NCBI GenBank assembly: GCA_035707105.1
Contig: DASSUI010000051.1
Location: 73,060-137,059 of the forward strand
From: JACDAN01 sp035707105
Lineage (GTDB): Bacteria > Actinomycetota > Thermoleophilia > Gaiellales > Gaiellaceae
DNA: 64,000 nt
Direction: 5' to 3'
This document shows, piece by piece, positions 17,185 to 26,113 of this stretch (position 1 is its first letter; each line of letters starts with the position of its first letter). Made by a program: the position numbers and the translations under genes. A model generated the notes under the pieces. That model saw nothing but the letters and a program-made list of their open reading frames with translations. It was not told the DNA's origin and made no database searches.

Positions 17185-18435
17185 TCAGGCCACAGTATAG
17201 CCGGGCGCCTCGAACCTCCTCAGCCCGCGGACGCTAGGAACCAGCGCCGCGACGACTCCGAGCGCCAGAGCCACGCCCGCTGCAGAGAAGAGGACGGAGC
17301 GGACTCCGAACGTGTCCGCAGCCGGCCCCGCGAGTGCGAAACCGATCGGGAAGAACACGAACGAGCCCATCGTGTCGTACGCGCTCACGCGCGCCAGCAC
17401 GCTGGGCGTCACGCGGTGCTGGAGCGCGGTGATCCATACGACTTCGATGAATCCCTCGGTGGTTCCGCAGCCGAAGCCGACAGCGGCGATGACGACCGTC
17501 GTCGCCGGCAGGCCGAGGACGACTGCGAACGCCGCACAGCCGGCCGAGAACGCCAGCACTCCGACGAACAGCGGCCGGGCGGGACGCAATCGCGAGGCGG
17601 ACGCGCTGCCGAGGATGACGCCGACTCCCATCGAGGCGGCGATCACGCCCCAGTCGGCCGCGCCGCCGAGCTCGCGATCGGCGACCACGGGCCCGAGCAC
17701 CATCAGCGGTGCGACCACGAGCAGATGGAAGAGCGCAGCGTGCGCCGTCACCACCCAGAGCCAGGTACGGGAGACGAATTCGCGCCAACCCTCGCGGAGA
17801 TCGGCGAGGAACGTGGCCGGCTCGGCCCGACGCTCGCGCGCCGGAACCCGCAGGAGCAGCAGGGCGGCGGTGCTCACGCCGAACGTCGCTGCGTCGATGG
17901 CGATCGCCACGCCCGAGCCCACCGTCGCAACCAGCAAGCCGGCGATGGCCGGGCCGACCGTGTAGGACCCGTTGACCGAGACGGCCAGCAGCGCGTTTGC
18001 CTGCTGGAGACGCTCCGTGCTCACGATGCTCGGCAGAAGCGCCGTCGAGGCCGGGCGCCAGAACGCCTCTCCCGTCCCGTAGACGGCCTGCAGAACGAGC
18101 AGGTGCCATAGCTCGGCGCTCTCGGTCAGGAGCAGCAGGGCCAGGACGGCCTGCGACGCGCCGCGCACGACGTCCGACGCGATCATCACGACCTGCCTCG
18201 GCAGCCGGTCCGCCCACACGCCGCCGGCGAGGAGGAAGACGACGATGGGCACCATCCGGACTGCCAGGACAAGCCCGAGATCCGTGGCGGACCCCGTCAG
18301 ATCGAGGACGGCGAACGAGATCGCGACGGGCAGCAGCCCGTCGCCGAGCCAGGACGTCGTCTGCCCGACGAAGTAGCGACGGAATTGGCGCTCGGACAGG
18401 ACGCCGAGACGACTCACCGCCACAGCCTGACGCAC
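17185..18435 (-). CDS. MFS transporter, EntS/MFS_3 type
   Basis: The 416-residue protein has 12 predicted helices in two halves. The N-terminal pattern (LSERQFRRYFVGQTTSWLGD) and the loop 2-3 motif (GGVWADRLPRQ) fit the MFS_3/EntS-like group, whose known members export siderophores or drugs. QQANALLAVSVNGSYTVGPAIAGLL in the middle is the group's helix 5 signature. The start is GTG 18435; a first segment of about 15 polar residues precedes the first helix. It is divergent from the SAM hydrolase gene, with 62 bases between starts. Its last codons contain the tmRNA -10 box. Confidence 0.87.
   Translation of the reverse strand: MRQAVAVSRLGVLSERQFRRYFVGQTTSWLGDGLLPVAISFAVLDLTGSATDLGLVLAVRMVPIVVFLLAGGVWADRLPRQVVMIASDVVRGASQAVLALLLLTESAELWHLLVLQAVYGTGEAFWRPASTALLPSIVSTERLQQANALLAVSVNGSYTVGPAIAGLLVATVGSGVAIAIDAATFGVSTAALLLLRVPARERRAEPATFLADLREGWREFVSRTWLWVVTAHAALFHLLVVAPLMVLGPVVADRELGGAADWGVIAASMGVGVILGSASASRLRPARPLFVGVLAFSAGCAAFAVVLGLPATTVVIAAVGFGCGTTEGFIEVVWITALQHRVTPSVLARVSAYDTMGSFVFFPIGFALAGPAADTFGVRSVLFSAAGVALALGVVAALVPSVRGLRRFEAPGYTVA
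17187..17222 (-). promoter_or_regulatory. Putative ssrA promoter inside the end of the MFS gene
   Basis: A good -10 hexamer, TATACT, lies at 17194-17199 on the minus strand, with a weak -35 candidate (TGAGGA) 17 bases upstream. Transcription would begin near 17187, about eight bases before the mature tmRNA 5' end, as expected for a leader trimmed by RNase P. The -10 doubles as the Tyr-Thr codons just before the final Val-Ala-stop of the MFS gene. Confidence 0.5.
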
Positions 18436-18497
18436 GGCCCTTCCGGCTGTGAGTTGCCTTGCATCGCGGTACCGGAGGCGCGAAGCTAGCCGCAGGC

Positions 18498-19313
18498 ATG
18501 GCGCACCCGATCGTCTTCCTCTCCGATTTCGGCTATCGCAACGAGTGGGTAGGGGTCTGCCACGCGGTCATCAACAAGATCTCTCCGGACAGCCACATCC
18601 TGGATCTCTCGCACGGCGTGCCGCCGCTCGACGTCCGCGACGGGGCAATCGTCCTCGCGGACTGCCTGCCGTACGTCAGCCATGAAGCCATCGTGCTCGC
18701 CGTCGTCGACCCGAGCGTCGGGCGAGACCGGGACATCGCGATCAGGACGCGGGACGGCAGGATCCTCGTCGGCCCCGACAACGGGCTCCTCTCGCCGGCC
18801 TGGCGTGCGGCGGAAGGGATTGAAGCCGCGGTCTCGATCACCTCGTCTGCGGTCGTCCTCGAGCCGGTCTCCCCCTCGCTCCACGCGCGAGACGTCCTCG
18901 CGCCGGCGGCGGCGCATCTCGCGATCGGAGCGCGACTGGAGGATCTCGGCGAGAGCCTCGAGCCGGAGACGCTCACCGACCTCCGCATTCCCGAGCCACT
19001 GGTCGAGCCGGGGAAGATCGACTGCGAAGTGCTCGACCTCAACCGTTTCGGAAACGTCCAGCTCAACGTGCGCAGTTCGCACCTCGCCGCGGCCGGCCTC
19101 GACCGTGCCGCGCACGTCGCCGTCCAGACCCAGAGCGGCGAAGCGCTGGTCGAGCACGTCGCGACCTACGCGGACCTCGACGCGGGCCAGTGGGGTCTGA
19201 TGGTGGACGACCGCGGCTGGCTCTCCGTGATTCGCGGCAATCCCGGAAACGCAGCCGAAGGTCTCGGGGTCGGCGCGGGCGATCTCGTCTGGCTGACCCG
19301 GGAACGCGACTGA
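18498..19313 (+). CDS. SAM hydroxide adenosyltransferase (SAM hydrolase, DUF62)
   Basis: This family converts S-adenosylmethionine and water to adenosine and methionine; relatives are fluorinases and chlorinases. The 271-residue length fits. FLSDFGYRNEWVGVCHAVI carries the conserved Asp. VDPSVG, GPDNGLLS and the Arg-Asp in HARDVLAPAAAHLA complete the usual active-site blocks, and RFGNVQLN is the C-terminal domain signature. It lacks the roughly 20-residue insertion that marks fluorinases, judged by eye, so hydrolysis is the likely activity. The start is ATG 18498; an upstream in-frame start at 18459 would add a non-conserved stretch. With metH and ahcY elsewhere in the window it touches SAM metabolism. 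Confidence 0.88.
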   Translation: MAHPIVFLSDFGYRNEWVGVCHAVINKISPDSHILDLSHGVPPLDVRDGAIVLADCLPYVSHEAIVLAVVDPSVGRDRDIAIRTRDGRILVGPDNGLLSPAWRAAEGIEAAVSITSSAVVLEPVSPSLHARDVLAPAAAHLAIGARLEDLGESLEPETLTDLRIPEPLVEPGKIDCEVLDLNRFGNVQLNVRSSHLAAAGLDRAAHVAVQTQSGEALVEHVATYADLDAGQWGLMVDDRGWLSVIRGNPGNAAEGLGVGAGDLVWLTRERD

Positions 19314-19358
19314 GTCGCCCGCCCCAGGACAGTTGGAGCGGGTGGAATACTCGTAGAC

Positions 19359-22300
19359 GTGCAGATCTGCCCCAATTGCGGGGAAGAAAACCCCCCTCGA
19401 TTCCGACTGTGCGGGTTCTGCGGCGCCGCGCTCGCCCCCGAGTTCGCCGCTCCCGAGGTTCGGAAGGTCGTCTCGATCGTCTTCTCGGACCTGAAGGGAT
19501 CGACCAACCTCGGCGAGGCACTCGACCCCGAGTCGCTCCGCGAGGTCATGACCCGCTACTTCGACGAGATGCGGGATATCCTCGAAGAGCACGGCGGGCG
19601 CGTCGAGAAGTACATCGGCGACGCGATCATGGCCGTCTTCGGTCTGCCTCGCGCACATGAGGACGACGCGCTGCGCGCCGTCCGAGCAGCGTTCGAGATG
19701 AAGCAGGCACTCGCCGTCCTGAACGACGAGCTCGACCGGCGGTGGGGCGTGCGGCTGACGAACCGGACCGGCGTGAACACGGGCGACGTCGTCGCGGGCG
19801 ACCCGACCACGGGCCAGCGCCTGGTGATCGGCGACGCCGTCAACGTGGCCGCCCGTCTGGAGCAGGCGGCGCCGGCGCTCGAGATCCTCGTCGGAGAGCC
19901 GACCTACCGACTCGTTCGAGGCGGCGTCGAGGTCGAGCCCGTCGAGCCGCTCGAGCTCAAGGGCAAGAGCGAGCGCGTACCGGCGTACCGGCTCCTCGGT
20001 GTCAAGGCCGCCGCCGAACGCGAACGCACTCTCGACAGCCCCTTCGTCGGTCGCGACGCCGAGCTCCGGCAGCTCCGCGACGAGCTCGAGCTGGCCACGG
20101 GGATGCGCTCCTGCCGTGTCGTCACGCTGCTCGCGGACGCCGGAGTCGGGAAGTCCCGGCTGACCGACGAGCTCGTCGACGCGGAGGCCGACCGGCGACT
20201 GGTTCTGCGGGGCCGGTGTCTCCCCTACGGGAAGGGCATCACCTTCTGGCCGCTCGTGGAGATCGTGCGCGAGGCGGCGCAGATCGCGGAGCGCGACTCC
20301 CCCGGGACCGCGCGCGGCAAGCTCGCTGCGCTGGTCGGCGACGACGGTGCCGCGATCGAGGAGCGCATCGCGTCCGCGGTCGGGCTGAGCGATGCCGAGT
20401 TCCCGCTCGAGGAGATCTACTGGGGCGTGCGCAAGCTGTTCGAGCGGCTCGCGGCGGAGCGGACGCTGCTGGTCCTGATCGAGGACATCCATTGGGCCGA
20501 GCTCGCCTTCCTCGACCTGATCGAACACGTCGGACAAACCCTTCGGGGCCCCGCGCTGATCCTGTGCGGGTCCCGGCCGGACCTGCTGGACGTCCGGCCG
20601 GGGTGGGGCACGGCCGAGAACGCATCCGTGATCGAGCTCGCCCCGCTCTCGGCCGCCGACAGCCTGCGCGTGATCGAGGGCCGGCTCGGCGGCGGCATCC
20701 TTCCGAACGACGTCGCCGGGCGGATCATCGCGGCGGCGGAAGGCAATCCGTTCTACGTCGAGCAGCTGGCGTCGATGCTCGTCGACGAGGGCGTTCTTCG
20801 GCGCGAGGAGGGACGCTGGGCGGTCGCCCAGGAGCTTCGGGAGCTCTCGCTGCCGCCGACGATCCAGGCGCTGCTGACGGCGCGCCTCGACCTGCTCGAC
20901 GACGCGGAGCGCACGGTTATCGCGTCGGCATCCGTGATCGGCCTGAGCTTCGCGGTCGAAGCGCTCGCCGAGCTCGTGCCGGAGCCGGTTCGCGACCGGC
21001 TCGACGAGCACCTCCGCGCGCTTGTCGAGAAGCACCTGATCAGGCCGGAGGCGCGATCGGGCGGCGACGAGCCCTTCTATCGGTTCGACCACATTCTGAT
21101 CCGGGACAACGCCTACCAGGCGCTACTGAAGCGGACGCGCGCCACGCTGCACGAGCAGTTCGCAACATGGGCGGAGCGCGTCAACGCGGAGCGAAACAGG
21201 GCCGCCGAGTACGAGGAGTTGGTCGGCTATCACCTCGAACAGGCGCATCTCTACCTTGCCGAGCTCGGACCGCTCGACGACCACGGGCTCAGGCTGGGCG
21301 AGCGAGCCTCGGTCCTGCTGGCGTCGGCCGGACGGCGCGCGTTCGCGCGCAACGACATGGCCGCGGCGGCCACGCTGCTTCGCCGGGCGGTTCAGCTCCG
21401 GCCCGAGCGCGACCCGGAGCGGCTGGCGCTGCTCCCGGACCTCGGCGAAGCGCTGACCGACACGGGCGAGCTCGCCTGGGCCGAGCTCTTTCTGACGGAG
21501 GCGATCGACGCGGCGAAGGAGCTCGGCGACGAGCGGCTCGCCGCAGAAGCGGAGCTCGGGATTCTCGTGATCCGGCGATTCGCGGAGCGCCTCGACACCT
21601 GGACGGCGAACGTGCTGGCCGCAACCGAGCGGGCAATTCCGATCTTCGAGCAGCGCGGCGACGACGGCTCGCTTGCACGCGCCTGGCGGCTCATCGCGAA
21701 CGCAAACGGCGTCGCCTCCCGGTTCGGAGAGGCGGCGGAGGCCGCACAGCGGGCAGGCGAACACGCCCGTCGCGCGGGCGACCGGAGGCTGCAGACCCGG
21801 GCAGCGTCGGGGTACGCGATGACGGCGCTGTACGGGCCTACCCCCGTGGCCGACGCGATCGCTCGCTGCGAGCAGGTGCTCGAAGAGACGTGGGGCGACA
21901 AGCGACTGGAGGGCGTCGTCATGTGCCTCCTCGCGCCCCTTCGGGCGATGCAGGGAGACTTCGACGCCGCGCGTGGCCTCTACTCGAAGGGCCGGGCGCT
22001 CCTGGAGGAGATCGGCGCGACTCTGATCGCAGCGAACACGGCGCTGAACGGCGCCACCGTCGAGATGCTGGCCGGAGACCCCACCGCGGCGGAACGGGAG
22101 CTCCGCGCCACCTACGAGCTCCTGGCCGAGATGGACGAGGCGTACCTGCGCCCGACGGTCGCCGCGTACCTCGCGGAAGCGCTGTCGGCGCAGGGTCGCT
22201 TCCTCGAATCGGAGGCCTACGCGCAGATTGCGCGGCAGGTCGCAGCCGAGGACGACATCGGATCGCAGGCCCTGTGGCGGTCCGTCCGCGCGAAGATCCT

Positions 22301-22556
22301 CGCGCAAGACGAGGACTACGACGGCGCGATCGATCTCGCGCTCGAGGCGGTCGAGCTACTCCGGGGCACCGACGGCATCGTCGGCCAGGCCGACGCGATG
22401 ATCGTCCTGGCGGACGCGCTTCAGATGGCGGGGCGCCGGTCGGAGGCCGACGAAGTGCGTGCCGGCGCTCTGGCCCTCTACGAGCAGAAGGGCAATGCCG
22501 TTCTGCTCGCGAGGAACGACCCGCGCCCCGCCAAGGAAGCCGCAGAGAACCTCTAG
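19359..22556 (+). CDS. Zinc ribbon - class III nucleotidyl cyclase - AAA ATPase - TPR regulator
   Basis: The 1065-residue protein is a multi-domain signalling protein. Residues 4-25 form a CxxC...CxxC zinc ribbon. Residues 35-215 are a class III adenylate/guanylate cyclase domain. Metal-binding Asp residues lie in FSDLKGST (about 44) and GDAIMAVFG (about 88), and GDAVNVAARLEQ is the adenine/transition-state block. An STAND/AAA ATPase follows, with Walker A in ADAGVGKS at about 262 and Walker B in LVLIEDIHWAE. From about 640 to the end are alpha-helical TPR-like repeats. Family members make cAMP in response to unknown protein partners bound by the repeats. The start is GTG. The stop overlaps the convergent exported-protein stop in one CTAG. 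Confidence 0.9.
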   Translation: MQICPNCGEENPPRFRLCGFCGAALAPEFAAPEVRKVVSIVFSDLKGSTNLGEALDPESLREVMTRYFDEMRDILEEHGGRVEKYIGDAIMAVFGLPRAHEDDALRAVRAAFEMKQALAVLNDELDRRWGVRLTNRTGVNTGDVVAGDPTTGQRLVIGDAVNVAARLEQAAPALEILVGEPTYRLVRGGVEVEPVEPLELKGKSERVPAYRLLGVKAAAERERTLDSPFVGRDAELRQLRDELELATGMRSCRVVTLLADAGVGKSRLTDELVDAEADRRLVLRGRCLPYGKGITFWPLVEIVREAAQIAERDSPGTARGKLAALVGDDGAAIEERIASAVGLSDAEFPLEEIYWGVRKLFERLAAERTLLVLIEDIHWAELAFLDLIEHVGQTLRGPALILCGSRPDLLDVRPGWGTAENASVIELAPLSAADSLRVIEGRLGGGILPNDVAGRIIAAAEGNPFYVEQLASMLVDEGVLRREEGRWAVAQELRELSLPPTIQALLTARLDLLDDAERTVIASASVIGLSFAVEALAELVPEPVRDRLDEHLRALVEKHLIRPEARSGGDEPFYRFDHILIRDNAYQALLKRTRATLHEQFATWAERVNAERNRAAEYEELVGYHLEQAHLYLAELGPLDDHGLRLGERASVLLASAGRRAFARNDMAAAATLLRRAVQLRPERDPERLALLPDLGEALTDTGELAWAELFLTEAIDAAKELGDERLAAEAELGILVIRRFAERLDTWTANVLAATERAIPIFEQRGDDGSLARAWRLIANANGVASRFGEAAEAAQRAGEHARRAGDRRLQTRAASGYAMTALYGPTPVADAIARCEQVLEETWGDKRLEGVVMCLLAPLRAMQGDFDAARGLYSKGRALLEEIGATLIAANTALNGATVEMLAGDPTAAERELRATYELLAEMDEAYLRPTVAAYLAEALSAQGRFLESEAYAQIARQVAAEDDIGSQALWRSVRAKILAQDEDYDGAIDLALEAVELLRGTDGIVGQADAMIVLADALQMAGRRSEADEVRAGALALYEQKGNAVLLARNDPRPAKEAAENL

Positions 22557-23641
22557 AAGAACCCCCACTGGCCGTTTCCGAACTTGCTGAAGGCCTCGAC
22601 CGTCAGGGTCCCCAGCTTCTGGCTGATCACGACCCGCCGGCACGACAGCTCCGACATCGGCGGGGTGCCGCTGTCGATCTCGCCGCTGCACTTCGCCGTG
22701 ATCGACTCGGTGCCGCCACCGTCGAGCTTGTGGAGGACCGTGAGGTTCTTTTCCGTGACGCCGTTCGGAACGTCGGTGAGCGGAACGACCGTCTGGATCT
22801 CGACGATGTTCGTCGCGTCGAAGATGCCAGTGGCGACGGTCGTCAGCTGTTCGCCGAAGCAGGTCGGACAGAACGTTCCTTCGGATGCCTTCGACTCCTC
22901 CAGCTTTGCGACCAGCGACGTTCCGAACGTCGTCGGGACGTTGATGGGGAACGTGCTGTACTGACCGACCTTCGTCGTCGTCAGCGTTACCGAGGCGCCG
23001 GGGAACACCCATGACCGCTGCGCGTTCGGATCGCCTTCCAACAGGGTCTCCTCCGACCACGAGAACTGCTCGTTCGTCGGATCCTTCGGGCTCGGCTGCT
23101 CCCTCCCGCCTTCCTTTGCCGCGACATCGACCTTCATCGTGGTCGCGAGCACACCGGCCGAGTTCGAGGTCCGGAAGACGAGCGGTTGGAGCGTGACCGT
23201 GTCGGTTGCTGTGCCGGCCGCCCCGAGATTGGGCGCCGTGCACGTCAGGACGTTCGACGCCGTTGCGCTCTCCGAACAGGCCGCCGTCGAGACAGGATTC
23301 CCATTCGCGTCCTTCTCGACATAGTCCGCGGTCGAGGGCTTCGTCGTCGGCGGATCGGCGTTGTCGAACCGGTCCGTCAACGTCAGCGTGATCTTCAGAT
23401 TCGTGAGCGCGGAACCGGTGTTGTTCCGGATCTTGACGACGTTCCGCATGTAGTGCGACACCGCACCCGTCGACGGCGAGACGTCGTCGGTGTCGTCGAT
23501 GTCGATACAGACGGCTTTGCCGCCCACGAAACACTTTTCCGGGTTGTCGCCGGCGAGACCCGTCGTCGCGCCGGCGAAGAGCACGATGGCGGCCGCCACG
23601 CCGAGGAGCACGACGCGACGGACAATCCGCAGTAAGTTCAT
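22553..23641 (-). CDS. Exported protein of unknown function, beta-rich repeat type
   Basis: The 362-residue protein has a clear signal peptide (VVLLGVAAAIVLFAGATTGLA). The mature chain is rich in Thr, Val and Asn and looks beta-stranded. Residues 60-160 (VVKIRNNTGSALTNLKITLTL ... TLQPLVF) resemble DUF11/immunoglobulin-like modules of surface proteins. Cysteines occur in pairs (CIDIDD near the N terminus; CPTC at about 262), possibly disulphide-linked. It ends in GQWGFF with no sorting signal or membrane anchor. I do not recognise a specific family. A GGGGAGA motif lies a few bases before the ATG. Confidence 0.75.
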   Translation of the reverse strand: MNLLRIVRRVVLLGVAAAIVLFAGATTGLAGDNPEKCFVGGKAVCIDIDDTDDVSPSTGAVSHYMRNVVKIRNNTGSALTNLKITLTLTDRFDNADPPTTKPSTADYVEKDANGNPVSTAACSESATASNVLTCTAPNLGAAGTATDTVTLQPLVFRTSNSAGVLATTMKVDVAAKEGGREQPSPKDPTNEQFSWSEETLLEGDPNAQRSWVFPGASVTLTTTKVGQYSTFPINVPTTFGTSLVAKLEESKASEGTFCPTCFGEQLTTVATGIFDATNIVEIQTVVPLTDVPNGVTEKNLTVLHKLDGGGTESITAKCSGEIDSGTPPMSELSCRRVVISQKLGTLTVEAFSKFGNGQWGFF

Positions 23642-23756
23642 ACAGTCTCCCCTGTTGGCCGGGCCGGCTGCCGCAAACCTGCCGGTATCTGTAAATTCCT
23701 CGGGCTACGTTTGCACACTTCCCCCGAGAGGTCAACGGCCCGCCGCGCGCAGAGGC

Positions 23757-24218
23757 CTAGCGGGAACGCTCCTTGAGCGCGCGCTGGATCTGGCGGTCGG
23801 CGTCGCGGCGCGAGATGTCCCGTCGCTTGTCGCGCACGTCCTTGCCGCGGGCGAGCGCGATCTCGACCTTCGCGCGGCCGTCCTTGAAGTAGAGGCGGGT
23901 CGGGACGAGCGTGAAGCCGCGCTCCTGGATCTTGCCGATCAGCGACGCGATCTCCCTCCGGTGGAGAAGCAGCTTCCGGTCGCGGTCGGGCTCGTGGTTG
24001 CGGTCGCCGGCCTGGTCGTACGGCGCGATGTGCGAGCCGACGAGCCAGAGCTCGCCGTCGCGGATGTCGGCGTACGACCGCTGCAGCTGAGCCTGGCCCT
24101 GGCGCAGCGACTTCACCTCGGATCCGGTCAGGACCAGGCCGGCTTCGTGACGCTCGAGCAGGTGGTACTCGTGCCGCGCCTTGCGGTTCTCCGCGATCAG
24201 CTTCTCGCCCGTCGCCAT
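23757..24218 (-). CDS. smpB: SsrA-binding protein
   Basis: SmpB binds the tRNA-like part of tmRNA and delivers it to stalled ribosomes. The 153-residue length, the N-terminal IAENRKARHEYHLLERHEAGLVLTG block and the RGFTLVPTRLYFKDGRAKVEIALARG block are all canonical. The basic C-terminal tail (KDVRDKRRDISRRDADRQIQR), which inserts into the mRNA channel, is complete. The gene follows the RNase R-like gene by 17 bases on the same strand, so the two are probably co-transcribed. Confidence 0.97.
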   Translation of the reverse strand: MATGEKLIAENRKARHEYHLLERHEAGLVLTGSEVKSLRQGQAQLQRSYADIRDGELWLVGSHIAPYDQAGDRNHEPDRDRKLLLHRREIASLIGKIQERGFTLVPTRLYFKDGRAKVEIALARGKDVRDKRRDISRRDADRQIQRALKERSR

Positions 24219-24235
24219 GGCCCCATTGTGGCGAG

Positions 24236-25936
24236 TCAGAGAGGGTCCGATCCGGCGGGCCGGAGCTCGATCTTCCCCTCGGACCGGTTGACCTCGGCGA
24301 CGACGACCTCGATCGGGTCCCCGAGGCGGAACGTCCGCTTCGTCCGCCGGCCGGCGAGCGCCGTGGCGAGCTCGTTCAGCTCGTAGTAGTCACCGCCCAG
24401 GCGGCGGACCGGGACGTAACCCTCGAACACCTCCCCGAACCGGACGAAGAGGCCCGAGCCGATGACGCCGTTGATCTCGCCCTCGAACCTCTCCTCCCAG
24501 CCCCGCTCGAACAGGACGGCCTCGAGCAGCCAGGCCAGGCAGACGTCGTCCGCGCGGTACTCGATGTCGGCGTAGGCCCGCTCGCGCGTCGAGGCGTGTT
24601 CCGCGAGGCCGCCGAGGTCCTCGGGGGGTGGGTCGTCGGCGACGCCGAGCTCGCGAAGCAGCGCCCGGTGGACGACGAGGTCGGGATAGCGGCGGATCGG
24701 AGAGGTGAAGTGGCCGTACGCCGGGCTCGCGAGCCCGGAGTGGCCGAGGTTGACCGCGTCGTACCGGGCCTGCTTGAGCGCACGCAGAACGAGTGCTGGA
24801 AAAGCCTCCCGTCCTCGTCCCGATTCCTCCACGTACGCGGACACGCGCTCGCTCGTCTCGGCCGCGAGCTTCGCGGCGAGGCCCGCGGTCAGACGCTCGC
24901 GCTCCGGCGCGGGCGGCGTCGGAACCTCGAGATCCCCCAGCTTCGCGAGCAGGAAGGAGACGGCCTGCGGGTCGGGCCGCTCGTGGACGCGGTACATCGC
25001 TTCGCGCCGCCGCCCGGCCAGGAGCCCGCCGACGGCCTCGTTGGCGAGGATCATCAGCTCCTCCACCAGCATGTGGGCGTGGGGCTCGGACTCGAGCCAC
25101 GCCCGCTCCACGCCGCCGTCGCCGTCGAACGCGAACTGGATCTCCCGCGTCGTGATGCGCAGCGCGCCACGCGCGAAGCGCCGCCGCCGGAGCTCGAGCG
25201 CGAGCGTCTCCGCCAACCGCAGGCCCTCGGCGATCTCGTCGGCGATCTTCTCCTCGCCGCGCAGAATCCGCTCGGCGCGGCCGTATGTCAGCCGCTCCCG
25301 GCTCCGGATCACCGAGCGGTAGAAGGCGGGCTCGCCCGGCTCGAACCCCGCGTCGAAGGGCACCTCGACGGTCACGCACAGGCGGTCCTCGCGCGGACGG
25401 AGGCTGCAGAGGTCGTTCGAGAGCTCCGGCGGCAGCATCGGCGCCACGCGGCCCGGGATGTACACCGAGAACGCCCGCTCGGCCGCCCCGTGGTCGAGCG
25501 GCGACCCGGCCGGGACGAAGTGAGAGACGTCGGCGATGTGGACCCAGGCGCGGTAGCCGTCGCCCTCACGCCGGACCGCGACCGCGTCGTCGAAGTCCTT
25601 TGCCGTCTCCGGGTCGATCGTGAAGCAGAGCTCCTCTCGGAGGTCGACCCGCCCCTGGAGGCTCGCCGCGGGCGGCCGATGCGGCTCGAACTCGGTGAGG
25701 ACGCCCTCCTGTTCGAGCAGCCCCTCGAGCACGGTCTCGATCCGGTCGGCGGGCCCGAGGGTCCGCTCCAGGCGCATCCGGCCCCGCCGTCCGGCCGTGA
25801 CGACGGCCAGGTGGCCGGGCTCGACGGCCTCGAGACCGCGCCGGTCCAGCGGGATCGGCACCCCCGGCATGAAGAACGGCTCGCCCACGAAGAAGCGCCC
25901 CCGCCGCGCGACCTCCACGACCATCCGATCAGACAC
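24236..25936 (-). CDS. rnr: RNase R/RNase II-family 3'-5' exoribonuclease
   Basis: The protein is about 566 residues and contains an RNB catalytic domain. FTIDPETAKDFDDAVAV supplies the metal-binding Asp cluster, and HFTSPIRRYPDLVVHR is the RNB signature. A C-terminal S1-like barrel ends in EVVVAEVNRSEGKIEL. It is shorter than E. coli RNase R (813 aa) because most N-terminal cold-shock and helix-turn-helix sequence is missing. RNase R degrades structured RNA and, with tmRNA-SmpB, non-stop mRNAs. That fits its place directly before smpB. The start at GTG 25936 has a GAGAGGGG stretch upstream; the frame is open to 25957. In Mycobacterium the order ftsX-smpB is uninterrupted, so rnr looks inserted here. 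Confidence 0.88.
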   Translation of the reverse strand: MSDRMVVEVARRGRFFVGEPFFMPGVPIPLDRRGLEAVEPGHLAVVTAGRRGRMRLERTLGPADRIETVLEGLLEQEGVLTEFEPHRPPAASLQGRVDLREELCFTIDPETAKDFDDAVAVRREGDGYRAWVHIADVSHFVPAGSPLDHGAAERAFSVYIPGRVAPMLPPELSNDLCSLRPREDRLCVTVEVPFDAGFEPGEPAFYRSVIRSRERLTYGRAERILRGEEKIADEIAEGLRLAETLALELRRRRFARGALRITTREIQFAFDGDGGVERAWLESEPHAHMLVEELMILANEAVGGLLAGRRREAMYRVHERPDPQAVSFLLAKLGDLEVPTPPAPERERLTAGLAAKLAAETSERVSAYVEESGRGREAFPALVLRALKQARYDAVNLGHSGLASPAYGHFTSPIRRYPDLVVHRALLRELGVADDPPPEDLGGLAEHASTRERAYADIEYRADDVCLAWLLEAVLFERGWEERFEGEINGVIGSGLFVRFGEVFEGYVPVRRLGGDYYELNELATALAGRRTKRTFRLGDPIEVVVAEVNRSEGKIELRPAGSDPL

Positions 25937-25962
25937 CGAGGCTGCCCCTCTCGCCAATCGCG

Positions 25963-26113
25963 GCGGGGCGGGCTCTGCCCGTCCCGCTCGTGCACGTCGA
26001 TGGCGAAGGAAGTCTCATGCGAATTCTTGGCCGCGCGGCGCGCAGCGCCGCCCGGCTCCATAGGGTCGCTGAAAGTCGTGAGACATTCAGCGAAAGCGCG
26101 TCGTCAGACGCGC
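25963..26113 (-). repeat. Structured intergenic element, copy A (four hairpins)
   Basis: The element lies between ftsX and rnr. On the minus strand it reads H4 (26096-26113, seven pairs; the ftsX TGA stop is in the loop), H3 (26067-26092), H2 (26036-26050) and H1 (25963-25987, eleven pairs). A 62-base core (26033-26094) is identical at 56 positions, without gaps, to copy B at 55966-56027. Most of the differences in stems are compensatory. Function unknown; it could be a 3'-end regulatory or termination RNA, or a small mobile palindromic repeat. Confidence 0.75.

Noticed and set aside
19742..23014. A 1090-codon frame overlapping the cyclase gene on the same strand
   Set aside because: Its translation is mostly Arg, Pro, Gly and Ala with no domain, while the other frame carries all conserved motifs.
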